A stretch of 64,000 bases of DNA from Chlorokybus atmophyticus (GCA_009103225.1 RHPI01000003.1:427250-491249); one strand, 5' to 3'; shown: positions 27,167 to 40,900, counted from the stretch's first letter. Program-made: numbers and translations. Notes: generated by a model from the letters alone, not told the origin.

Positions 27167-29240
27167 ATGAGGGACGGTGACTCGGACTTCGAGTTTGGAG
27201 ATGAGGTGTACTGTGCAGTTGCACATTGATTGATTGTATATTGTCTTACATTCAACAGTATAGGTGGTTGGTATTTTGCTTGACACAGTAGTGAGATGGG
27301 AAGTCGCTGACAGCTCATTCTTGGCAGTACTCTGATGGCGACAGCCTTAGCCCACCGCCGCACTCAGGGCCCTCTGCAACTCAGGTAACTTACTATGTGA
27401 CCCGCAATGCATTGCTTCGCTGGTTTCATCGGGTGTTCTGACGTTTGCACTGCACAATTATCGCGATTGAGCTAGCACATGGGTCCTTACAGCAAACTGA
27501 CATTTTCCTCTTTCCTGCTATATTGCTGTTGCATGTGCAAATCTGCATTGCCAAGTCATACACTCACTCATGGATGGATCAAGTGGGTGGATATCAACAT
27601 TCATGCTGATACGGTTTGTCGCATTAGGCCCGAGTTGTGAAGAACCAGCCACATGATGAGGAGATTCCCCTCACCGATGATGATGATGACGACGTGGACG
27701 ATGACCACCTCGGCGCAGCAGCAGACCGCAGGCACAGAGGTATGCTTATCGACCCTCATGACAGGAACCCTGCTGCAGTGTGGACTCATCCCAGACCACA
27801 ACACCACGAAATGGTTGACAGGCGACTCGCCTCCTCCTCATCACGGAATGTCTGATCCGGACGACACAGACTATGATGACAACAGCATGGAGATACCTGG
27901 ACCACCACAGGTATTGTAATGGGCAGAACTCATGTTCGCTGCACATCGACCTTACCATTGCGTTTGCACAACACTGCTTTCCACAATATTTTTCCAAGTA
28001 CTGAAATGACATGCTTGTCTTTGTAGCCTGCAGTGCAAACGTATAGCAGAGAACCTCCAAAGCGGCCTCCCAGGTACTCTTGGCAAGTTTCTGTTGATTG
28101 CAATGCTTCTGTGCCATGGCACGAATAGCGTCTATAAGGTTTTGTTTGCTTTGTAGCAGCGCAGGGGCTGCTGGTGGAGGTGTTGCCCGGGAGCCCAGCG
28201 CTGTCAGCATGCAGCTTCAACAGCAAGCCAAGGGTGGCAGTGGCGGAAGCAGTGACGATGGCAGAGGGGATGCCGGCGGCAGCGGCAGTGGGGCCAGAAG
28301 TTACAATGCTGCAGATTTTGAGCATCTGCAGGTAATGACTGTTTGCTGATGCTAAGTGCTTCCGCACAAGCCTTCACAAGCTGTTATACATACGCAGAGA
28401 CACACACACGCATATGCAGGCGTACTCACGCGCATACACACATGCTGTGCCTTGCAAACAGGTGTCTGATGAGGTTCGGGAGGTATTTGCTCTCATAGGA
28501 CGGTACCGGCCCCGGCCGCTGGAGCTGGAACCCCGACTGAAGCCGTTCATCCCAGACTATGTGCCAGCTGTCGGGGACGTAGACCCGTTTCTGAAGCCCC
28601 CCAGGCCAGATGGCAAGCAGGACTTCCTTGGCCTTAAGGTGTTGGACGAGCCCGCTGCACGACAAAGCGATCCCGCAGTTCTGCAGCTCCAACTGAGGGC
28701 CGTCTCAAAGCAATCCAACATGCAGCCAGTCACAGTAAGTGCAGCTGAGACACATATGTACTGGTGCTTCTTCGCTTCACTCTCACACTTGTGTTCATTG
28801 TATAGGTACCGTCCATTGAAAATGCTGAGCGCAACCCGCGCAAGATTGCTGATTGGATAGCCAGCATTGGAGAGCTGCACCGGTCTCACCCGCCACCTCA
28901 AGCGCGATACAAGAAGCCGTTTCCAGATATTGAGCAGCTCATGCAGGTGCAAGCCATGTGAAAACAGGCTGTTTTGTGGATGGAATGGGTATGTAGCTAT
29001 GTCACTCATGAGCGCGTATTCCATTGGTAGGAATGGCCACCAGAAATGGAGGACCTTCTATCCACAGTGCGGTTGCCAACTGCCGACTTGAGCTTAGACA
29101 CCGAAGCATTTGCCAAAATTGTTTGTACTATACTCGACATCCCCGTGTACAGCAACCTGGTGGACTCGCTGCACGTGCTCTTCTCCCTGTACGTAGAGTT
29201 CAAAAGCAACCCACACTTTGCCATGGCAGGCGGCTTTTGA
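27167..29240 (+). CDS. IFT46: Intraflagellar transport protein IFT46
   Basis: Subunit of IFT complex B, needed for anterograde transport and outer dynein arm delivery in cilia. ATG at 27167 opens short acidic exons (MRDGDSDFEFGDE; YSDGDSLSPPPHSGPSATQ). The next exon holds RVVKNQPHDEEIPLTDDD (about 27628), which resembles the NQPHDEE block of Chlamydomonas IFT46. Variable Gly/Ser/Pro-rich exons follow. The conserved domain starts with VSDEVREVFALIGRYRPRPL (about 28462) and continues LKPFIPDYVPAVGDVDPFL, PRPDGKQDFLGLKVLDEP, RQSDPAVLQLQLRAVSKQ, SIENAERNPRKIADWIASI, EWPPEMEDLL and CTILDIPVYSNLVDSLHV. It ends FALAGG-like at 29238-29240 (FAMAGGF stop). About ten exons. Its presence indicates the alga has, or recently had, a flagellate stage. 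Confidence 0.95.
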
Positions 29241-30877
29241 ATGTTACGAGTAACGAGAAGCCCACAAGGCTGCTCCAAGTGCATGAACACACATCAAGTG
29301 ACTGGCAGGGCAGCAGCATAATTGCTAGACCTTCACTCTAGGGTTCTGGCGACCTGTCAGGCGGCACTGTTCTTGGCAATACAGCACACCTTCACCTCTT
29401 GTGTAATCACGAACTTCATGCAGACCAGGTAGGCAACCTCGTGTGTGACGCACAGCAGGCGCAGGTGATGGGGCTGCATCTCAACAGTACTTGATCCAAA
29501 GCGACAAAGGCGAATCACAAACCGTTGGAAGTGTACATACAATGTGGTGTATGAAGGCACATGCAATGGCGAGGCGCTGTGCTTTGGCGTTTCATTACAA
29601 GTGGCGCGTGTTGCTGAGGGGCCCACACTACAGACGTTGATTGCTAACTGCTATGAACAACACTAACTTGCCCGTGCTGCCCCACCGAGCCCCAACCTAG
29701 CCTCCACCCCGCTCTCGTCCCATTCACTGCTCTATGCTACTGCTCTCTGTCATGGTTTGCGTCAGTCAATTGCCAGTGTAGAAAATATGCAATGCTGTGC
29801 ATGTGACTCACCATTGCACGGCCCTTGCAACATTCGCCAGCACAAGCACAGTCCAACATGGCAGCGACTTATTTCACCACCGGGCTGCCTATACAACCTA
29901 GGTAGCTAGCTTCGCTATTGCCCTTACCCCGTTGGTCAACATGCATGCATCATCAACTGCGACACCGCCAGTAGCATCAGCCTTGCACCCACGGATGTCA
30001 ACGATCACCACGACCAGCAGACCAGGCTCCCCTCGCCACCGCTCTCCCACACCGCCACCACCGCCAGTGCTGCTGTTGCGGCTGCCGACTGAATGCTTAG
30101 GGTTTCGTCAGTTGTACCACTCACACGCACGGTGGCATGCACGGCTCAAACTCCCTGCATGGATGCGTTCATGTGTCCCTGACTGGTAGTGGTCATAAGT
30201 ATACAGGATATGTGAAGTGCTGTGTGGCGCACGCATGCAAATCAATGCACACAACCGCACTACATCATCATCTCTATGCAAGGGTCCTTGCCTATGCAAT
30301 GATCATGCAAGCAGTATGATTAGCACACAGCATGCATGCAATCGCTGTCATCAAGTAGTTCACCACCGGGCTGACCTACTCTACCTTCACTACCGCTGCT
30401 ACTAAAACCACCACGCCATTAGACATGCAAGCATACGGTATCATAGGCATGCATAGAAAACATACGTAGCGGGCAAACCAACTAAGGCAAGTCAAGCAAA
30501 TAAGACACAAACTAGCCAGGGGTTATAGCTCACCAACGGTACTATACAACCCTTCTACCTCCGTGAATGCGTAGCATGCGTATACTCAAAAACTACCTGC
30601 ACCACGTGCAGCTGTACTGGGTAGCAGATGGGCATGCTTGCTTGGACATCTTACGCTAGCAGTCCAGCCATTAAGAGCAAGCAGTCGCAAGCAACTACTG
30701 TACAAAAGAAGCGATATCTACAACATCGTCTGGATACCTGGCATTGTTTTGTTCCCCTTGTTGTGCAACTTGCAGTTAGTCTCGCTTAATGATAAATGAT
30801 GCCTGGCCTGTACAGTGTAGTCTAGCAAAAACGCGAACCTGCGCAAACCATGCAGACACCAACCTATGACTGCCAGT
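29241..30877. other. Intergenic region between convergent IFT46 and GLYI
   Basis: 1.6 kb with no supported gene. A plus-strand frame from ATG 29941 to a stop near 30189 is Ser/Thr/Pro-rich (MHASSTATPPVASALHPRMS...). A telo-box-like cttagggtttc lies at 30096-30106, a motif otherwise seen upstream of genes in this window, so a short unrecognised transcript is possible. A minus-strand frame (29357-29626) is also unrecognised. TGCATGC palindromes are frequent. Confidence 0.35.
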
Positions 30878-33406
30878 CTACGACAGCTCCTTCAGGAAAT
30901 CCTCGTTGTCAACAAACACCTGGTGCATGACATATGTCAGAGATGTTGCTTGTAAAGACCACTTGTATACGTAAAGACAGCCAAAATTCTGTGACAGTGA
31001 CCAGCTATGCACTCACAACTGCTGTGCTGCTACGCACTCTGGATCGCTGTCTTTACTGAATCAATATGTGAGTGAACCATCTGATACGCTAATGCAAATT
31101 TGACTTGAGATTGACATACCAAGCCCCCCCTCCCCCCCAACCCCACCTCACCCACCCACCCACCACCACCCCACACACATCGCCAAAGACATGCAAGCAC
31201 ACAACTTGTCCCAGACACTCACCGTCTTCCAGCCATCGGGGTCAACGACAGCGGTGATCTTGGTGCCGAGCCCGGGCAATGGTCCGGCCTCTCGGATGAC
31301 TTTGCCCATTCCGGACGCCTTCACTGCCTCCGCTGTCTTGTACACGTCCTGAGTCGACAATGCTATCTGCACCCACACACAGCATGTAAAGATGAGTCTT
31401 TGAAGAGGCGCAACCCACGGGCAAACACACACGTCTGAAATGTAGCTTTGCATATGCACTTTAGTATGCAAGTTGGACTGCTATATTCAGCACTTTGCTC
31501 AGACAAATAACGACTATATGCGTATGGCAGTCAGCCATATGAGTGGCAGGCAAGGCAAGTGACTGTTGTACTCACCTGCGCATAAGCCGTGCCCTTGGTG
31601 TACTCAGTTACACCGTAGTTGTATGTGAGTTCGAGCACGGTGTTCTCCTTTTCGGGACCGTATCCCAGCATGGCTATGGTGTACTGTACCACGCCACAAA
31701 CAGAGTTACACAACCTGTATGAGGCCAAGCCACAGGGGAGGCAATGACCAACACACCTTGTACTCAGGCACATCCCTCGTGCGCAAGAGCTGCATACCAA
31801 AAACCTGTGCACAACAATTCACGACACCCACAATAGTCAGTTGCTTGTAAAGGAAGGAATAGCAGAGATGTGTCTAAAGACTGAGGACAACAACAACGTA
31901 GCGTCAGCGTAGCCACCTTTGTGTAAAAGTCGATTGACCGCTCCAAGTCCCCAACCCTCAGCATGACTTGGCAAAGGGGTTCGGGAGTTGATGGCCTTTG
32001 GAGCAGCTCAAACTGGTAGCCGGTTGGATCCTGACTCAACAACACAAGAAGCTCAGTGCCCATGTAATGCATGCATGCATGCATGCGCTAAGGCTGGGGA
32101 TACTCAAAGCTACTCGAACCCAACCTCTACGAATGCGATGACTGTCTGGCCGCCCTTCACGGGTCCCGGCTCGCGCTTCACTTTGCCAATGCCGGTTGCT
32201 CGAACCTTCTCGACAAGGGCAGCAACCTGAAAACATCCAGTATGCCTTGGGTTGACACTGTCTCACATGCGTACATACATGCATGCTCCCGGAAACAACT
32301 TCTGGGAGAGGAATTTGCACACACGTCATCCATAACTTGATGTGTATACATGTATGCCACACTCGACCAGATATCCCGCACAGTTACCATACACATACAC
32401 CAAAACCACTTGTGGGGTGCAGCGTACCACTCACTAGGCGAAATGCAAGCAAAGGCCTTACGTCAGGGGTGGCGATGCCGAAGTGACCGAATCCGGTGCC
32501 AATGTCGTACGAGTCCACATCATAGTTTTTGGTCAACTCGACCGCAAAGTTTTCCCGCTCGTCTCCGTATGCATAGAAGGCATTGCTGCATGCGGCGGGG
32601 ATAACTCCATGCATACATGCAAGAGGCACTGGGCTGAGAGTCACATGCTGTGCACTTCTACTTACATGTACTTCTCGTCGGCGATGTCGCGGTACCGCGT
32701 CTGCTTCATGCCCAGCGCTTCATAGAACTTGCCAGTCTTCTCCAAGTCACCAACCTGCGACAGTCACGAGCGTGCAACCCAGAGATGTGCAGTAAGCACA
32801 CTTATAACCAATCAGCCAAAGCACGCTACAATGCACGCATGCATGCTTGACTGCAAGCCTCAATGCTATGCACTGAAGACATGTACTGACAAAGAACAAT
32901 GACAAAGAACAATTGCCAGGGCGTGTGTGCAACAAGCATGCATGCGTGCATGTTTGACTGAATGAAGCTGATAGTGTGCTCTCAACCTGCAATGCACTTG
33001 ACAAAACTACGCTTCTCTTGTTATCTTGTTAGCTTACAAGTCTGCTGTTGTTGCACGCAATGCTTCAAACAAGGCACATTGCGCAACCAACACCTCCATG
33101 ATCACCCGACCGCATAATGTTGCTCACCCTGTACACAACGTGCAGGAACCGGCGCGTGTCCTGCTTCGGCCAGTCGGCGATGGCAGTGTCCATGTCGCTG
33201 GCGCTGGAGGCCAGGACCACCTGCTGCTGGCCGGCCCTGATCACGGCGGGCGGCAGGCGCGCGGCGGCGAAGCCACGGGCGGCGCTGCGTGGCAGGCTAC
33301 GGCGGGGGCCGAGCGCAAGGCCTCCGCAGGCCCTCTGAGATGACGATGACAGCCGCAACGGCGACGCTGCCGACCACACCGCCGACGCTACCAACGCCGC
33401 TGCCAT
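30878..33406 (-). CDS. GLYI: Two-domain lactoylglutathione lyase (glyoxalase I), plastid-targeted
   Basis: Isomerises the hemithioacetal of methylglyoxal and glutathione to S-lactoylglutathione, the first step of methylglyoxal detoxification. ATG at 33404-33406 opens an Ala/Arg/Ser-rich transit peptide (MAAALVASAVWSAASPLRLS). The first VOC domain starts TRRFLHVVYR (about 33135) and VGDLEKTGKFYEALGMKQTR (about 32730). It includes ENFAVELTKNYDVDSYDIG and GFGHFGIATPDV (about 32470-32560), and closes with AFVEDPTGYQFELLQRP. The second, linked VOC domain has QVMLRVGDLERSIDFYTKV (about 31950), YTIAMLGYGPEKENTVLEL, NYGVTEYTKGTAYAQ, VIREAGPLPGLGTKITAV, DPDGWKTV and FVDNEDFLKELS, stop at 30878-30880. 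The fused two-domain layout matches the plant plastid GLYI group. His and Glu metal ligands are visible in both halves. The intron at 31126-31172 has a strong C-tract on the plus strand (G-tract in the transcript). Confidence 0.95.
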
Positions 33407-34976
33407 TACTGCTGCCGTCAACGCAACCCTTAATACAAGGCAATGCAAGGAGCACTCCACCTCTGAGCAAGCAGCAACGAATAATGCCACTGAGCAACAC
33501 CAAGGCGTTAGAAGACAGCCTTACCAACTTGGCAGCAATGCACACACCCCCTCCTCCTGCTCCTCCTGCTCCGCTGCCTCCGCCGCTTGCAGGACGGGCG
33601 CAGACTGTGCCACGTGGAAAGGTGGGATTTGTCCTGTGTTCGTTAGCAGCAGCTGTGACAGAGATCTGGCGGGAATGCTTGTAGGCAGCCTAGAGGAAGA
33701 TTCCTCCCGCGCTTTACAGTCTACCCTCGCTATAAAAGTACACTGCTTTTGAATCTGATCATTCTTACAATTCATAAAGGCATATACAGTATAGCGAGGT
33801 AATGCGTCATGATGTATCGTATTCTAACTCAGCATACCGTCAACTTTTATAAGCAATTGCCATCACTGTAACTCATTTGCTGCGTAGTCATTACGTATAC
33901 ATATATATATATATATATATTACAAACACCGTATCCACTAAATTCGCTAAATTGAAACTAAGCTGGTTTATTCAACCTATATGCGTACACTCAACTTCAT
34001 CTATATCTTCATACATACATCACGTGAATATTCTGTACACTATGGCATCATTGAATGTACTACCAAAAAACCTTTTTGCAGGGAAAGGGAGGGGGGGGGG
34101 GGGGGGGGGNNNNNNNNNNNNNNNNNNNNNNNNNNNNNNNNNNNNNNNNNNNNNNNNNNNNNNNNNNNNNNNNNNNNNNNNNNNNNNNNNNNNNNNNNNN
34201 NNNNNNNNNNNNNNNNNNNNNNNNNNNNNNNNNNNNNNNNNNNNNNNNNNNNNNNNNNNNNNNNNNNNNNNNNNNNNNNNNNNNNNNNNNNNNNNNNNNN
34301 NNNNNNNNNNNNNNNNNNNNNNNNNNNNNNNNNNNNNNNNNNNNNNNNNNNNNNNNNNNNNNNNNNNNNNNNNNNNNNNNNNNNNNNNNNNNNNNNNNNN
34401 NNNNNNNNNNNNNNNNNNNNNNNNNNNNNNNNNNNNNNNNNNNNNNNNNNNNNNNNNNNNNNNNNNNNNNNNNNNNNNNNNNNNNNNNNNNNNNNNNNNN
34501 NNNNNNNNNNNNNNNNNNNNNGGGAGGGGGGGGGGGGGGTCGACTTGTTGGAAAGCTACTTGAAAAAGCAGCAACCGTTTTGCAACATAAATACCTGTAG
34601 AGGCATCTCAATGACCCAAGAACGATTTTGTGCATTGCAGAGTTTTGCACGAACTCAGCGAGCGATCTGGGGCAAAGGACACAACAGTACATAGGTAGGA
34701 GGGGTCATAATACTTCAGGGTTGACTACTACAAAGTCCCAAAACCAAGTGGGATACACATACGGGATAATAGATAGGCAGTTATAGCTAGGTAGGGTTTG
34801 CTTTTTGTAACCGGCCAAGCTAGTGTGCCCCACGAGAAAACCACGTATGGTGCAGATCAGACCTTTGTTGCGGGCTGTGCTGCACCAGACTCCAACATAT
34901 TCCTACAGCATCAAACTGTACAGCACTGCACTCAGTACAATAAGCCCCGTTGCCCCCCACAACCACAAAATCAATG
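33407..34976. other. Intergenic region between GLYI 5' end and XPO1 3' end, with assembly gap
   Basis: No gene supported. Includes a short (TA)n run at about 33899-33920 and a G homopolymer running into the gap at 34110-34521. All long frames reported across the gap are artefacts of the N run. The remaining 34540-34976 is downstream of XPO1 and shows no coding pattern. Confidence 0.5.
34110..34521. other. Assembly gap (412 N) flanked by poly-G
   Basis: Run of N. Both edges are G-rich (about 19 G on the left, GGGAGG plus poly-G on the right). The gap therefore probably hides a long G/C homopolymer or G-rich repeat that sequencing could not cross. Confidence 0.95.
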
Positions 34977-37900
34977 TTAACTGTCGACCATCTCATCTTG
35001 CAGCTCTGATGGCGCCATCATTCCCGGGATACTGCGCATGCGTTGTCTCTCCGCTTCCGCCTTTGCTGCCGCCTCTTCCGCGTACAACTCCGCATTGTCC
35101 TGTTGATCAAACATTAGTTGCAAACCACCATGCCTGTGCCAAAGGCAAGCATGGCCTTTCTACTGATGACAACTATAGACGCACCTGAGACGCAAAAACT
35201 TTGGTATTGACAAGGAAGTCTCGTAGATGGTTCTTGAAGGCAGCAAGATCTGCTTTAAGCTCAAACAACCCGTCTACGAATGTTGTCACCTGCCATGATG
35301 TTAATGAGTGAATTGTGTTTGCATGTTGACCGGCGGAAAGCAAACATCCAATCATGCACAGGGCAGATACCTGCACAGGCGTCATGTTTGGGAAGGATGT
35401 TGCCAGCAACTGTTTGGTCCTCTCGCTGATGAAGGCAGAATTGCTGGGGTAAGCCGTCGGGCCCAGAGTAGCAACATCCCACAACGGAGCTGTGATGGCA
35501 CCAGAGTCAACCTGGATGCACACAGCAGAATCGCATTAGCACGAGACAAGTGCAGGATGCGTTCAACAGTAGTCTAAAGGATGTCGTGTGAGACCAAAGA
35601 GAGCATCAACACGAGGCATTTATTCCTACCACTGTGAAAAGATGCTGCAGAATGAGCGCATGCAGCTTGAAACCGGGTTTATGGAAAGTATCGGTAAGCA
35701 CTGCAAATATCTCCTGCTCTAGGGTGAGAAAGTAGGTTTGGTAAAACTGCGTGCCCATGTTGGAGTTCTGGAAAGAGCCCAACATTTCCAACAGCAAATT
35801 CAACCCTGTTTCCGCAACATTGCGCTCTGTGTGGCGGACAGCCCAGATGATGGAGTCGATAACAAGCTGCGACACGACGAGGTAAGTACTGCAGTAAAGC
35901 AAGAGCTGCAGTCAAAAAGACACAGGACTGTCGGGTATAGGTGGGTCTGATTTTTGGGGGTTGTTTGTGTGTGTGTTGTGGAAGAGGCGGGGGTAAAAAC
36001 TTGCTATTGACCTTCAAGTGTGCAGGCGGCAGCTGGAATAGGCATTGAAAGCAGTGGTTGGTAATCGCACGCAGAAGTGAGAAAAACCGCAGCCGATGTT
36101 CAGGGTAGTCCTCGAAATTAACCGTGATCATCTGCAGCGTGCATTCAAACACCGCCTCAAAAATCCTTGGCACCTCATCCACCATTGCCGCCTTCAACCT
36201 AAACACGTATCATATGGTCACAAAGGTGGATGCACCACACCACATTTGCAAGGAAAACAACAAATCTGACCTGTTGATGATGGTGGCAAATAATGATAGC
36301 ACTTCTGCGTCGCGAGCATCAGGCACATTGCGCGCATAATCCCCAAGAATGGGGTCCAGCATAGCAGGAACAAACTGTTTGGCGACCATATCTGTATCTT
36401 CACATTTATCTACGAAGTTCTCAACAAGCCGGAGCACCTGCACAGGCTCAGTCAGTCCCTCGATCATATGTGCTGTCGCATGCCCCTGCAGCGTCACGTA
36501 CGTGCTTCTTGACAGACCGCAACAGCTTTACGAGGGCCGTCCGACTGGCGTATGGGCCGCCAGTGGCAATCTGTGAAGATATCAACTCGCTGTACACGCG
36601 GTAAATATTGAGCATGTCCAAGAAGATCAGAGATATCTGGGTGACGAAGGGCTGTCCTAATGAGGTGCACACGGACACGTTTTGCTGCAGGATGTTGGCA
36701 ACATTACGGATGACATCTGGGGTTTTCAGCACTTCCAGATTGGTCCTGGCTTGTGCAATGACCTGTTGCCATTGCGAGTTGGGCAACTCCATCAACTTGG
36801 TCAGATACTCGTCTCGACGCTGGGGGTCTCCTTCGGCCTGCATAAGGAAACACAATGCACAAGAGTCTCCTCACAGTGTGATGTGTGATTGTACGCAATT
36901 TGTTTTTTTTAATTTTAACCCGCTAAAACAAGAAGGAATAAGCTGACCTGCACCATCATTGCAACAGCTTCATAGAAGACGTGTATTTGATGCGACTCCA
37001 GATCAGCTATAATAGCTGGCAGAATTCGCAGTAGCTCACAGACAAACGGCTCACTTTCCTGCACCTGACCGAGGACAGTGTTCTTAAGACTGCCATTTGA
37101 CACAGCAATAATGCACCCCATGCATTGCACAAAGGGCACGTGCCTGCGGTATGACAAACTTCCTTTTGCACTTCTGCGCAATCTTCAGGAAGGTGTCACA
37201 TGCCATGTCTTGCACTCCAGGGTGCAGCTCGTGCATAAACTCGAACAGCTTGTTCACCACCGTCTTCAAGAACTTCCAATGTGCACGCAGGAATCGCGGG
37301 TACTGACCAACAACATACCTGCACAAAAGAAGCTGAATGTTGTAGCGCACTTGTACGATGCGCACAGAACGCGAGACTTTGATCAGGTCATTACGTACAT
37401 GATGTTTGAAGCTATCACTGCTTTATGGTCTTTGCCACGGGTGATCTCGCAAAGGTTGAGCAGATCTCGGATAACAGTAACCAGAAAGCGGTTCTCCTGG
37501 TCCTCAGCCATAGAGCCGGATATAGAGCCGATGGCCCAACAAAGGGTGTTCAGGTTGTTCCAGCTCCACTCTCGCCCATTGAGCTGCATGGCTAACTTTT
37601 CAAGCATTTGACTCTCTGTGTCCTCGTGATCCAAGTGAGAGAGATAAATCAGAGTCTCCCTCATGACTTTATAACGCATCAGCTCATCGGTATCCTTCAT
37701 GGTTTCACGCACGATATTTCCATTCTCATCTTCCACAATGAGGACCTCTTCAGGCTTTGCCATGCGACTGATCTGCACATTCACAAGTTGCAATGAACAA
37801 ACAATTAAGCAAGAAGTCAGCGCAAGCTAGTAAACACCAGGTGCCAATATACCATTAGCAGTCGAAGCTTGGACATTGGTGCAGCGTATAGCTGCTTGCG

Positions 37901-40900
37901 AGCAGAGGCAGCTGATTGAACAGCTGAGGTGACTGCTCCAAATGCGAACGGAGTCACCGGTAAAGGCTCAAGGGCGCACTCAGACTGGAATAGGTCGCAA
38001 ACAAGCGAATTCCAGTAGTCGAGGCATACCTGAAGTGTCAAGCCAAATCCATGTCTGTACATACATACAACTGTAGCATTGCTGCGAGCCGTCTCAGGCA
38101 CAGGCTCACCTTGAAGACTTCAGTGTCTTCAATATACGATAAGCCAAGCAGGTACTCAAGGCCAGCAAGTAATGCCTGCTGGTTTTCTGAGGTGACCTCC
38201 AGCAAACCAATGTGAACCTGCAAGAAACGGATGCACTAAGGATACCAAATCAAGGATAGTCGCATGCGTTACCAACAAAAGCTCAAGATCCAGTACCTTG
38301 AAGTAACTTGTAAAAAAGAGAGCCAAGTTTTGCAGGAAAGCCTGCCAAAATATACCCACACTGTCAACCACAACTCAGTGTGCCCTTCTGTTAGCTACTA
38401 TGCCCGAAAGCATTGCACAAAGTGTACCCAGACATGAATACAACCTACTGGATGATTTCGTGATAAGTGAAAAACCGACTGTACAACATGTTAGTCGCAT
38501 GCTCCCATCATACCGGCACATAGCTGAAGTGACATGACCCTTGACCTAATTCAGCCATCAGTCGAACTATGCCTTGAGAAACCACCACATGCAGCAAAGG
38601 CTGCTCTGGGTCTCATGAAAAATATCATCACATGGCTGATGTGAAATGACCCTACACATAATACACGTGGCCCATCAGTCGAACTATGCCTTGAGAAACC
38701 ACCACATGCAGCAAAGGCTGCTCTGGACCTCATGTAAAGTATCGTCACATGGCTCATGTGATATGACCCTACACATAACACACGTGGCCCATCAGTCGAA
38801 CTATGCCTTGAGAAACCACCACATGCAGCAAAGGCTGCTCTGGAACTCGTGAAAAGCATCATCACATGGCTCAAGTGACATGACCCTACACCTATGCGTG
38901 GCCCATCAGTCGAACTATGCCTTGAGAAACCACCACATGCAGCAAAGCTGCTCTGGATCTCGTGAAAAGCATCATCATGGGGCTCACTACTCATCAGCAG
39001 TAATTATCAAAAGCACTGGAAATGCAACTGCTAATGCATGCTATGGTGAAATATGCTCACATATGTCACAAAAGCCGACTGAAAAACTTGCCTGTTCCTC
39101 ATTGGTGCCATTCTGGTACGCTTCCGGAATGTTGACACCTGGAGGCAAGATGACCTACACAACCAAGAGACAAGTGGTGTTTATACAACGCGTGTTCACA
39201 CTTTGACAGCAAAGACACCTGCCGATGATGCACGCAACACAGAAACACCCCATCTTTACAACACTCGTACCTGCAGCTGGCTCACAGTCACAGTATATAA
39301 TTTTACAAAATGCACATCATAATACTGTCCAACACTGAGTGCAGCAATCTGCACAAAACAAAATGTCACCTTGTCTGGCCAGCAGAGCATCCCTCACGCA
39401 CAATGCAAAACAGTTGTTGACGTTAACCTGTAGAAGAATCACGCATCAACACCTCACCTCCGTCAGGCACTGCAATGTAACGTTGCGAAATGACGGATTT
39501 GGGAACAGCTTCAACAGCGTGTCCAGCTGCAGTACAATCACAATTGAGCCCACATGCAAAGCAGAAAACCAAGTCAAGCTGTCATCTGGAGCACTTACCA
39601 GATTTCGCTCAAAGATATACCCCAAAGGTATCCATGACAAAAAGGCGTGCAGTGTTGTGAGTGTAGTTCGCACAAGCTCAGCTCGTGTGGAGTGCGCCAA
39701 AACAAACTCACACAGCTCATGAATGTTCATGAACTCACTGCCAAGACACAATGCTCAGCCACTTGAGCTCCCACATTGACAGTGGCAGTCAATTGCGAAC
39801 TTACTTGTTGAGAGTATTTTTCAACTCTTTGATTTTGGCCTGCGTCATTTCTCCTCTTGAGAAATCAAAGACCTCTTCACTCAACAACTGGCATGCACGT
39901 CCACAGTCAGATTATGTCGACACAATGCTGATGTGAGGTTATGACAATGCAAAGCTTTGCGCCCAACCTTGAGGATAATCATGCAGTTTTCGCAGAGCGT
40001 TTCACTGCTCTTTGCTGCCCCAACAAGATCGGGAATGAAGCTTTGCCATCGTGCTGGCCACTCATGTTTCAAAACCTGTTTCAACAAAACAACGTCTGAG
40101 CCTGTGCAAATGGACATGTACAAGACTGCCTGGTGTTTTTGATGACTGACCTGCACCAAGATCACATTGAGTTTGTTGATGAACACGCGTTCCCTCCTGA
40201 ATGTCGCCTCATCTGAAGAGAGCTGGAGAAAAGCAGCATTGGTGTGTTGCTTACAGCAGTTCCTCAAAGCGCATACCACCAAATCACAAGCATGCAGGTA
40301 CCTTGATAATTAGGTTTGATATGTAGTTTTTGATGCCATCGCGCTGTTCTACTGGGAGAGCGTTCCATCGATATTTTATGGCACCTTCCAAGATCTGTGC
40401 ATAGTTGATTGGCATGTACACAACCGGTTTGTATTGTTAAAGCAAGGAGCTACGAGCTGTGCGACATTTAGTCCAACTCACCTGCAGCGCAAAGTACTTC
40501 GAGTTTTGACTGTGAGAGCCCTCAAGAATGGCATCAACTCGTGTCCATGCATCTGGGTGCTCTTGTAGCTGGCGAAGAACCTTTTCTGCAGCTACCCTCT
40601 GCGGAAACATGACAAACGCTAAGTCTTGCATGGCAGGCTAGGATTACTAAAGGTTTGCAACAAAACCAACGAGCAGGATGAGAACCCTGGCATGCGGATA
40701 TGCCGCGGTACCAGCACAAAATGGTGCTGTTGCCAAATGCTGCTCTTCAAGCACATGTTACCAGGTGTAGTGCTCGATGCACTCCGTCATTAGTTACATG
40801 AAAGCGCCTCATGACCAATGCGCAAAACCACTCTCAAAACCCTGCTCGGTAAGACTTGGTAAGACTGCTACAGAGCTTGTTACGACATGTGTAGCGCACA

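Noticed and set aside
33877-34694. Frames of 180-237 codons across 34.1-34.5 kb
   Set aside because: They consist almost wholly of undetermined residues from the N gap.
38516-38992. CRISPR-like array
   Set aside because: The repeats are 117 bp, contiguous and without unique spacers, in a eukaryotic intron; it is a minisatellite.
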